Positions 15,727 to 27,700 of a stretch of DNA of 29,230 nt are shown here, in pieces. A model generated the notes under the pieces. It did no database searches, was not told the origin of the DNA, and saw only the letters and a program-made list of their open reading frames with translations. This stretch comes from Branchiostoma floridae (taxonomy: Eukaryota > Chordata > Leptocardii > Amphioxiformes > Branchiostomatidae), in contig NC_049991.1 in the NCBI RefSeq assembly GCF_000003815.2, forward strand, positions 22,125,408 to 22,154,637, given 5' to 3'. Position 1 is the stretch's first letter. Each line of letters opens with the position of its first letter. Both the position numbers and the translations under genes were made by a program.

Positions 15727-18700
15727 CTGGAGAGGAGAAAAAGAAGAAATTTGCAATAAGGGATGAATTTGAAAAAAGCATAATAATGACCAAGTGATAG
15801 GAGAACAAATGATAGAAATGATCACATGCAAATAAATGGGTAATAGAAGTCAGAAGTAGTAGGATTTTATGCATGTCACATGGCCAAAACGTCTGCCTTA
15901 AAGGTTGCACAAAGCATGTCAATCAGCACAAACAGACTGAGCGCATTTTTTGCAAAGCATTAAACTCAGGCACCTGAATCGACCTTCAAGCTTTTCAAAC
16001 TCAAGTCTTTCCGAGTGTGTATCAGCCAATGGTTCAGAAGAAGACTTGGTGGAAGTGCAGCGTTTAGAAACCAAAATAAGAAATAAGAATAACCTTATCT
16101 ATCTGATTGTTACTATGAACAAGGTTGAAGTATACCCAGATCTTAGAAGAAACAAATTAATATATTAAGAAAACACTAATGAAATGGAGTAAAATTGTTC
16201 AGACCCTGACTTTAAAGTAAAAGGCACAAATCTGTTTCAGACATGCGCACAAAAACGTGCCACAAACTCTGTACAGGGACTGTGAAGAACAGAAGCCAGT
16301 CAGACATGCACACAAGGACATGTCACACCTCTGTACAGGAGGGTCGTGATAAAGGATGTTCACATGTTTGTGACCTTCGCTAACCCCTGGAACAGTGTTA
16401 ACAGCATCTTCTTAATTTAAACATCTGACTTACATGACAGACTTTATGAGAATGCGAACTGTAGGACACTTAGATACAAGCTAACAGGAATTGTGTTACA
16501 CTGCAACAAATAGGGGGGGGGGGGGGGGTAAGTCTCTTACAATTTTGGACCTTCTGTTTTTGATAACTGTTCACTTTCTGAAAGCAGCAATGAAGAAGTC
16601 CGGGACTTCTTGGTGGCAACTTGCAGTTTCCAAAATCATGTCCAGTTGCTTGAGTAACTGCCATTTGGCATATCTGATTACCTAGATGTCTAACCTTCAT
16701 CAACAAAACTTAAAGGCACTTAGAAACCATTCTCATTGTAGTTTTGGCGTGAGGACAAACCGACCTGGGAAGTCACTACTGTATTCTGGGGGCACCAGGG
16801 ACTTTGGTCTCCTAGCAACCGCAGGTCTGTCCTCTGCGGCGCCCCCGGGTGCCTGTTTGGGCTGGAGGTGCTCCAGAAGGTCCTTAATGGAGCCCAGCTG
16901 GTCCTCAAGGTTAGACATGCGGTGCTGAAGGTCAACCGCAACCCCGCTGGTGCTGGCCGTTGCAGAGCTCGGTCTGCAATGAAATGAATAAGTAAATAAC
17001 AAATAACACATCAAAACGTCAAGGCAAATGATATTTAGGCCATTTTACTTTCATTGTTCTTGAATATTTTGAAGTGAAATTCTGTGGCAAATATTGAAGA
17101 TTTACTCCTACAGGCTGCACAAATCCGTCTCCATTCTGATCTCCCAGTTTGATAGCATGTTTTAGAATCCAAAGCCCAATAAGTTAAATTTTGTGTTGCC
17201 TTCACAACTGTTTGAGAACTTGAATGAAGACTCTTGTTTTTTTGCTTTATTTCCATCAACGTTACAGTGACTCTCTATGACCTTTAGTCAAGTATTAACT
17301 TTACATACAGTGATTGTTTCATGCAAAAATACAAAATATATCCACAAAAGTTTGTGACCTTGACCCTGACCTTGCACGTTGACCTGAGTCCATCACGTCC
17401 GCAGGAGGAAAGACGTAAGACGCCTCCAGCTCCTCCTTAGCCTGAACACTCTCCTTGATGTCCTCAAGGTCATCCAGAACCTTCTCAAGTCTGCAGCGGC
17501 ACAGATATGGTAATTAGCAGCACAAATATGGTAATTAGCAGCACAAATATTGTAATAGGAAGGGCATCACCTAGCCGTCACCTAGCGCATCGATATCTCC
17601 TAGCGCATCCCCTAGCACATCACCATCTTGCATGAAAGCGGATGCCAGGAGTATGCCAATCACCTGAGACACATCTGACAGCGAACATGTCAGACAGCGA
17701 TAGAAGTTAGGGCTAGGGTACAGGCATACATGTGTAGGGTACGGGCATACATGTGTAGGGTACGGGCATACATGTGTAGGGTACGGGCATACAAGTGTAG
17801 GGTACAGGTACAGGTACAGGCAGACATGTGTAGGGTATGGGTACAGGTACGGGCATACATGTGTAGGGTATGGGTACAGGTACGGGCATACATGTGTAAG
17901 GTACGGGCACAGGTACGGGCATACATGTTTAGGGTATTGGTACAGGTACTGGCATACATGTGTAGGGTACGGGTACAGGTAGGGGCATACATGTGTAGGG
18001 TACAGGTACAGGTACGGGCATACATGTGTAGGGTATGGGTACAGGTACGGGCATACATGTGTAGGGTACGGGTACAGGTACAGGTACGGGCATACATGTG
18101 TAGGGTACGGGTACGGTTACAGGTATGGGCATACATGTTTAGGGTATGGGTACAGGCATACATGTGTAGGGTATGGGTACAGGTACGGGCATACATGTGT
18201 AGGGTATGGGTACAGGTACAGGCATACATGTGTAGGGTACGGGTACAGGTACGGGCATATATGTGTAGGGTACGGGTACAGGTACGGGCATATATGTGTA
18301 GGGTATGGGTACAGGTACAGGCATACATGTGTAGGGTACGGGTACAGGTACGGGCATACATGTGTAGGGTATGGGTACAGGTACGGGCATACATCTATAG
18401 GGTATGGGTACAGGTACGGGCATACATGTGTAGGGTATGGGTACAGGTACGGGCATACATCTATAGGGTATGGGTACAGGTACGGGCATACATGTGTAGG
18501 GTATGGGTACAGGTACGGGCATACATGTGTAGGGTACGGGTACAGGTACGGGCATACATGTGTAGGGTACGGGTACAGGTACGGGCATACATGTGTATGG
18601 TACAGGTACGGTTACAGGTACGGGCATACATGTGTATGGTACGGGTACGGTTACAGGTACGGGCATACATGTGTAGGGTATGGGTACAGGTACGGGCATA

Positions 18701-21700
18701 CATGTGTAGGGTACAGGTACAGGTATGGGCATACATGTGTAGGGTACGGGTACGGTTACAGGTACGGGCATACATGTGTAGGGTACGGGTACGGTTACAG
18801 GTACGGGCATACATGTGTAGGGTATGGGTACAGGTACGGGCATACATGTGTAGGGTACAGGTACAGGTACGGGCATACATGTGTAGGGTACGGGTACGGT
18901 TACAGGTACGGGCATACATGTTTAGGGTACGGGTACAGGTTACGGGTGGGAATATGTTTGATGTTGTGATGTTTGCTTTATTTTGGACAGGCAAAATTTA
19001 ACATACCTTTGAGTTTAATTCTTCTTTCTGTTGACTTGGGGGTAAATATTCATGTCGTGTCCTTAGGGACAATTATCTTCTGATTTGATAATTTGTTATC
19101 ATAATAAACTTTTGGTCACATTTTTGCACATAAATGATTGACTTTGATTCAGTTTTAGACAGAACATGATGTTGTAGGTAATTTGGTTTTAGATTGTGAT
19201 GTTGTACCCAGCCTCAGATTAGGGACACGAAGATCAAACTTTCGACTGCAAATTTTAGGTCATCAGAAAAAGTGCCCATGCACCCGACCATATATGGTTC
19301 TGTTTATCTGATCAACCTTGATTGACAGGCGAGAAAACAAGTTTATTGAGTACACTCCTTCACATGCCCATATATGGTGCTGATCAACCTTTGACCCTTT
19401 GATTGACAGGCGAGAAAACAAGATTATCAGACTTCTTCACATGCCCATATATGGCGCTGATCAACCTTTGACCCTTTGATTGACAGGCGAGAAAACAACA
19501 TTTCCGGTACCCTGATGTGGTCAAAGAGGAGTCAAGCACAGTGAGGTCCAAGGTGGTCTCCCGATTTTCTTGACTCCTTACTTCAATCAGTTCCTCCAAC
19601 GTGTCTAAGACTTGCTGTATCCTTGGGAAGAATTGTCAAGGTCAAACATAGGTCGTTGAACCTTTCTGTGAGTTAATCCATCAAAAAATGGGTTTTGTCA
19701 CATTTGTGTGACAGTAACGTTTAGTTCCAAAGTGTGCTATTTTAAAGTTGTTGATTTTATATAATTTTATTAATATTTTATTTCATCTTTAGACAACTGG
19801 GTGACCATTTAAACTTTTAAAAGTTGATTTCAAAGAGGCCCTACCATTAGCCTACTTCACCGGCGTCTCTAGGGCCTCGGCGGAAGTTGTTTTTTGTGAG
19901 GTTGGGGGGGCGTCGATTCGCAATTTTTATCCAGGAATACGACGGGAAAGGAATATATGACACGAAAGGAAAAATGCCGGGAGAGGAATATATACTGGGG
20001 GGAGTGTACCGGCCAATTAAGGCCCTAGAGACGCCGGTGAAGGAGGCTACCCTACCATAATATACAAGAGAAGATGCGCTGCATACAGTGAAGTAATTAC
20101 GACAAACGTGGGCAACATAAAGTTGAGCACAGAAAATCTGATGTGTCAAAACATCTCAAAACTAGACTCTCTGTAAGTTACTAACCCTACCCCTTAACCA
20201 TAACCCGTAACACCTACCTTTCGCTGGTAGTTTGGAACTTGGTGTCGATGCGCTCGTTCTGCAGCTGCAGCTACCCATAACCCTAACCCTACCCTGACCC
20301 TCACTCCTAACCCGATCCCCACTCCCTAACCCCATGTCTAAATGTAACCATACCCCTATACCCCTAACCCTACCCCCACCCGTAACACTCACCTCTCGCT
20401 GGTGGTTTGGAACTTGGTGTCGATGTGCTCGTTCTGCAGTTGCAGGTTCCTCAGCAGGTAGTTCTCTGCTCCTGCCTTCTCCAGCGCCTGCTGTCTGCTT
20501 ACCTCGTCAGGCGGGAACGCACGGTCTGGAACAAACAAACAAACAAACAAATAAACAATAGGAAGTTCTCTGCTCCGGCTTTCTCCAGCGCCTGCTGTCT
20601 GCTTACCTCGTCTGGGAGGAACGCACGGTCTGCAAACAAACAAACAAACAAACAAATAAACAATAGGAAGTTCTCTGCTCCAGCCTTTTCCAGCGCCTGC
20701 TGTCTGCTTACCTCGTCTGGCGGGAACGCACGGTCTGCAAACAAACAAACAAACAAACAAACAAAAGGAAGTCCTCTGCTCCAGCCTTCTCTAGTGCCTG
20801 CTGATCTGGTCTGGGGGAACCCCCGGTCCGGAAACAAGCAAAAGGAGGCTCTCTTAGGGTTTAAGGGATAAGGATTAGAGTAGGGTAAGAGTTACAGTGA
20901 AAGAGTGAAACTTACTGAAGTATCCAGCGGTTTCCCCCCACCTAGCGGCCAAGCCTCCAGATGTGGCCCAGGTTAGTTTAGGGGTCAGGGTTTAAGGGTT
21001 AGGGTTTGAGGTTAGAGTTAAAAAGCAAAACTTACTGAAGTCGTCAGAAGTATCCAGCGGTTTCCCCGCGCACCTCCTGGCCACCCAACGGATGAGCCTA
21101 TAGACGTGCCCCAGGATGATGACGGGCGGCGCGCCCCACGGCCGGTCGAAGAACTCGTAGATGAGGTCGTAGCGGTGGAAGCGCCACACCTGCTCCGAGT
21201 TATCCTGGATCTTCTGAAACGTGAAGCTGGGAGGGCAGAGGTCAAAGGTTAATCCTTAATGAACCCAAACACGCCTTTGGACAGGATGTTACATGGAGGG
21301 CCCATGTTTGAGGACCTTCATGTAACGTCCTTGAGCTTGATCATAAGACATGAGGCTACATATATAATATACAGCCTCATTTCTTATAATCATGCATGAT
21401 CTCATGGCACTGAAAAAGTGCTGAAATAAAACAATTGTCCAAAATCACTGTCAAGTTTAGCTTCAGTAGGATGATACTGATAGTAGCAGCAAGTTTGTCA
21501 GCAGCACATACGACTCACCTGAACATGGCGATCAGCAGGTTCAGTAGCAGCACATTCGTCAGCAGCATATACAGACCCTGCAGCACATACACCAGCCAGT
21601 TGCCTGTGGAAAAGTGGGAAAAGATGGATCCAGAAAAGTGACAATCATTCTTTACCTGGGGATAAAAGACGAACGAACGAACGAAAAGAAAGTCACATGC

Positions 21701-24700
21701 ATCCTAGGTCACTACCAACCAAACATGCAGGGGGGCATTGACAGACTGACACAGGACGTTACCTAAATGATATTGCACAGTGTTGCTAGCTAGATTTTGT
21801 AAATCGTTAATGTTTCATATAGTATCCACTACCTTTCATCAGTGACACAGATGAGATCTTGTATAGAAGAGCAGGTTTTATACCCTGTGAACCGTTTCGC
21901 ATTTCCATGACACCAGAAGGTATCATTCCTTCCACTTCGTTGTAGACCTGCCTAAAGTAACATTTGTTTGTTTGTTTGTTTGTTAGTACTGAGGGTGTGG
22001 TTCCCTCCACTTCGTCCAAGAAGAGTTCTTCGTAGACCTGCCTAATGATACGTTAACTTTGTTTGTTTGCTTGTTTGTTTATTGTTAGTATTGACCATAT
22101 GGTGTTGTTCCCTCCACCTTGTCCACAAACAGCTCTCCGTAGACCTGTCTAATGTTAAGTTTATTTGTTTGCTTGTTAGTACTGACCTGAAGGTGTACTT
22201 CCAAAGATCTCTCCGTAGACCCGCATTAAGTTACGTTTGTTTGTTTGTTTGTTTGTTAGTACTGACCTGAAGGTGTACTTCCAATGATCTCTCTGTAGAC
22301 CTGCATTAAGTTACGTTTGTTTGTTTGTTTGTTTGTTAGTACTGACCCGAAGGTGTGCTTCCAAAGATCTCTCCGTAGACCCGCATTAAGTTACGTTTGT
22401 TTGTTTGTTTGTTTGTTAGTACTGACCTGACGGTGTTGTTCCCCCCACTTCTTCTACAAAGAGCTCTTAGTAGACGTGCCTAATGTTACGTTTGTTTGTT
22501 TTGTTTGTTAGTACTGACCATATGGTGTTGTTCCCTCCACCTTGTCCACAAACAGCTCTCCGTAGACTGCCTAATGTTAAGTTTGTTTGTTTGTTTGTTT
22601 GTTTGTTAGTACTGACCCGCTGATGTGGTTCCCTCCACTTCGTCCACAACGAGTTCTTTGTAGACCTGCCTAATGTTACACTTATTTGTTTATTTGTTTG
22701 TTTGTTTGTTAGTACTGACCTGATGGCGTTGTTCCCTCCACCTCATCCACAAACAGCTCTCCGTACACCTGCCTAATGTTACATTTGTTTGTTTGTTTGT
22801 TAGTTAGTTTGTTAGTACTGACCTGAGGGCGTTGTTCCCTCCACTTCGTCCACAAACAGCTCCCCATACACCTGCCAGTAGGGGATGAGCGACACGTTCA
22901 GCAGGAGAGACCACTCCGTCTGGCTGTTGGGGTGGATCAGGGTGTGCCGCATCACGCCGTACGCAAAGATAAACACCAGCAGGATCACCAGGAAAAACAC
23001 CAGGTCCACCAACTGGAGGTACAACACAAGATACATCACTATCGATACTCCTAACCCTAACCCTAACCCTAACCCTAACATTAACACTAACACCAGTAGG
23101 ATCACCAGGAAAAACACCAGGTCCACCAACTGGGGAACAACACAAGATACATCACTAGTTACAGGGTTAGGGTAAACCCTAATCATACTCCTTACACTAA
23201 CACTAACACCAGCAGGATCACCAGGAAAAACACCAGGTCCACCAACTGGGGAACAACACAAGATACATCACTAGTTACAGGGTTAGGGTAAACCCTAATC
23301 ATACTCCTTACACTAACACTGACACCAGAAGGATCACCAGGAAAAACACCAGGTCCACCAACTGGGGAACAACACAAGATACATCACTTATACTCCTAAC
23401 CCTAACCCTAACCCTAACCCTAACCCTTACACCAGCAAGATCACCAGGAAAAACACCAGGTCCACCAACTGGGGGTACAACACAGGATACATCAACCACT
23501 ACTCCTTACCCTAACCCTAACCATACTCATTACCCTAACACTAACACTAACACCAACCCTAACACTAACACCAACCCTAATGCTAACACTAACCCTAACT
23601 CTAACACTAACACCAGCAGAATAACGAGGAAAAACACCAGGTCCATCAACTGGAGGTACGACACAGGATACATCACTATCCCTGCTTCTTTCACTAACCC
23701 TAACCATATCCGTATAAACCTAACACTTAACCATAAGTTATTAACCATAACCATAAACATCATTAATGATGAAGCCGTTTACATATGTAGTGAAATAACA
23801 CATGATAATACTGAAATAAAGAACAAAATGCATCACATCCTGCTCACCATTTTCTGAATCATGATGACCTTGGGCCCGATGTCCTTGTGCACCATGAACA
23901 GCTGAGGCAGCCTCACGAAGGAGAACCCCAGGGTGATACAGTACATGACCCTCACGACCTCGAACCCCGGCCCGGCCGCCACCGTCACGTGCAGCACCAG
24001 CGATAGGAGGAACATCAGGAGGAGACCACAGTCCATCATGTTCCAGAAGTCACTGAACCAGATCTCGAGTTTGTGCCACAGCGATTGAGGATGTTCCGCA
24101 AAGATCTGGAAAATAGGGACAAAAATTGGGGATCTGAGCACATAATGTTACTGAACCAGATCTGGAGTTTGTGCCAGAGCAATCGAGGGTGCTCCGCAAA
24201 GATCTGGGAAACAGGGACAGAAAATTGGGGATTTGAGCTACATTGCTACACTGAAACAAGACCTAGGTTTTGTGCCATAACGATTGAGGGTGCTCCGCAA
24301 AGATCTGGGAAATAGGGACAAAAATTGGGGATCTGAGCACATAATGTTACTGAACCAGATCTGGAGTTTGTGCCAGAGCGATTGAGGGTGTTCCGCAAAG
24401 ATCTGGGAAATAGGACAAAAATTAGGGATCTGAGCACATAATGTTACTGAAGCAGATCTGGAGTTTGTGCCACAGCGATCGAGGGTGTTCCGCAAAGATC
24501 TGGGAAATAGGGACAAAAATTGGGGATCTGAGCACATAATGTTACTGAACCAGATCTGGAGTTTGTGCCAGAGCGATCAAGAGTGTTCTGCAAAGATCTG
24601 GGGAACATGGGCAAACAATCAGGGATTTGGATCTGAGCTGCAATGTTACAGATTTTCTAAAATGTGCAGGAAATTGTTGATCCGGATCAGGGTAGTGATC

Positions 24701-27700
24701 TTTCTGGATCTGCAGATGAGCAGAATGCACTGAGTCTGAGCCAGATCTGGATTTCGTGCCAGAATCATCCAGGGTGATCAGAAAATATCTCGGACAAGAA
24801 CTTACGGATCTGAACTACAGGATCTGCAGATGAGCAGAATCTATTGATTACAAGATCTCGATTTTGTTGGATCAGGGGTGTTCTGCAATGATCTGGAAAA
24901 TGGGATAAAAAGTTTATTCTCACCCCTCCTGCCCTCCTCCATGAGCAGAATGGCCAGCCAGGCAATGGTGAGCCTCTCCAGGTACTCTCTCACCTGCCTG
25001 CCCTCCAGGTAACCAGGTATTAACCACAACACTAACACCTGTAGTTTCTCACCTGTCTGAACTCCTCCACCAGCAGACTGGCCAGCCAGGCGATGGTGAG
25101 CCACTCCAGGTAACCAGAACACTAACACCTGTACTCTCTCACCTGCCTGCCCGCCAGGTAACCTGAGGTAACCACAACACCTGTAGTTTCTCACCTGCCT
25201 GCCCTCCTCCACCAGCAGACTGGCCAGCCAAGCGATGGTGAGCCACTCCAGGATGCCAATGGGTTTCTCTTCCAGCGGATACAGGTCCGTCAGGATGAAG
25301 AGGCTGAAGATCACCAGGAACGCCACGTAGAATGCCTGGAGACACAGAAAATGAGAGTGATTTCAACCAGGAATGCCAAGTAGAACACCTGAAGACACAA
25401 GACTGATCTCAAACCAGGAATGCCAAGTAGAACACCTGAAGACATATATTTATATCTTAGTCCTAGCTAGGACATACTTACTGCAGTGTACATGAACTTG
25501 GTAACCGGAGCCATGTGGAAGTTGTACTTACTGCAGTGTACATGAACTTGGTAACATGGAAGTTGTACTTACACTGCAGCAGTGTACATGAACTTGGTAA
25601 CCGGAGCCACGTGGAAGTTGTACTTACTGCAGTGTACATGAACTTGGTAACCGGAGCCACATGGAAGTTGTACTTACTGCAGTGTACATGAACTTGGTAA
25701 CCGGAGCCATGTGGAAGCTGTACTTACTGCAGTGTACATGAACTTGGTAACCGGAGCCACATGGAAGCTGTACTTACTGCAGTGTACATGAACTTGGTAA
25801 CCGGAGCCACGTGGAAGTTGTACTTACTGCAGTGTACATGAACTTGGTAACCGGAGCCACATGGAAGTTGTACTTACTGCAGTGTACATGAACTTGGTAA
25901 CATGGAAGTTGTACTTACACTGCAGCAGTGTACATGAACTTGGTAACCGGAGCCACGTGGAAGTTGTACTTACTGCAGTGTACATGAACTTGGTAACCGG
26001 AGCCACATGGAAGTTGTACTTACTGCAGTGTACATGAACTTGGTAACCGGAGCCACGTGGAAGTTGTACTTACTGCAGTGTACATGAACTTGGTAACCGG
26101 AGCCACATGGAAGTTGTAGATGGCCTGGAGCGGCCCGATGCCCTTTGACCCCAACTGCCAGGAGACACTAAGGAGTCGCTTCGCTCTGCGGAAACAGAAA
26201 AATGTCTACTGAAGACTCGTCTATTAAGTTATCATTATCATAAGGCTTAGACTTCAAAAGCTACTGTAACATAAAAGACCACATGTGTAACTATTATGCA
26301 GCATTTGAACAAAGAATTTTTCTTTTCTCCAGAAGTAACCGCTGGCTTGCAAGTGAAAATAATGAACCAAGAAGTTACCTGGGAGTATACCCAATGGCAG
26401 GCTTGTTGTTTTTATTTCCAAAAGAGTTTTTTCCTGGCACAACCCATGAACTCTGCGTACCTTTGAGCTCGCTTCTCCACAAAGAGAGAGAAGAAACAGC
26501 GAGGGCGGCTGGGAGGATGGAGAGAAGGAGAGAGCAGAAGAAGGATGAGAAAAGGCCCTCCTCACACACAGCTTCACAACCTGCTCAAACAGTCAGCAGG
26601 AGGATCAGGTGTGTGGGTGTGAAGAGAGCCAGAAAATAGAACAGGACAAAGTCAAGAAAGACATCATTGATAAAATCACACCTGAGTAACAGGTGCAAAA
26701 GATGGGAGATTCAGGGTCGGAGAATAACTACAAGGCTTTGTCTTTCACCAAATGGAACATTTCAAGGAAAAATAAAAGTTTTGTGCCTGCAATGTAATGA
26801 GAAATCCTTTCTTATCTGCCCTTACATGTGACATCTTACATATAGTTGGGTGCTGTTAACTTTAATGTACGTGTTCACATGTTTTAAGCTTGAATTGAGG
26901 AGTTTTGCACCCGACTTTCACAGTAGCTATGGTGTTATCTGCGTTTAATCTTACAGGACTGGTGTGTTACCTGTAATAATTTGTGTGTTATTTGTGCTTC
27001 ACCTGAGTGTTACCTGTGTCTCACCTGTGTACATATCTCTGGGGTTTGAAGCGGGGAGTTTTGCGGGGCGAGACGGCCGGGCTCGGAGACGAAGCTTCCG
27101 CCTGAACCTGGTCCTCCTCCTGATCCACAAACTTGATGGTGAAAATCATGAAGGGCAGGAATGTTGAGAGGATCAACTGGAACAACAAATGGGACAGTAA
27201 ACAAACAGACAAACAACACTGAAGGCAGGAGCGTCGAGGATCAGGTAAAACAACTGGAGGGTTAACGGACAAACAAACAAAATAACACAGAGGGCAGGAA
27301 TGTGGAGAAGATCAGCTACAACAACAGATATGGGTTACGTTACCATGGAGGTGTGCCATCTTGCCCTTCCAGACCAGGTGTGTTACCTGTGTGGTACCTT
27401 AGTGTTACCTGAGTGTTACCTGTGTACAGGTGTGTGTAATGTGACCCACCTTCCACTAGGAGGTGTAGAGTGCCATCTTGCCCTTTCCACACCAGGTTGA
27501 GTTTTGATTGACAGGCGGCATGGCTCATGAAGTTGAGGTGTTACCTGTGTGTTACCTGTGTGTACAGGTGTGTGTACAGGTGTGTACAGGTGTGTGTACA
27601 GGTGTGTACAGGTGTGTACAGGTGTGTGTACAGGTGTGTGTAATGTGACCCACCTTCCACCAGGAGGTGTACAGCGCCATCTTGCCCTTCCAGATGAGGT

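Noticed and set aside
17730-19001. 423-codon plus-strand open frame
   Set aside because: It is wholly within the 33-bp minisatellite. Openness follows from unit lengths that are multiples of three, and both strands are open.
20389-20871. Open frames with repeated RAFPPDEVSRQQALEKAG and FVCLFVCLF text
   Set aside because: Only the copy at 20393-20525 has both acceptor and donor. The others are half-exon copies joined by CAAA repeats.
25475-26110. CRISPR-like appearance of regular 50-bp repeats
   Set aside because: There are no unique spacers. The repeat is the edge of exon B5, in an animal gene.
26254-26639. Open frames on both strands in the B5-B4 intron
   Set aside because: Low-complexity, purine-rich text (AGAGAAGGAGAGAGCAG) with no domain. 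It lies inside an intron supported by matching phases.
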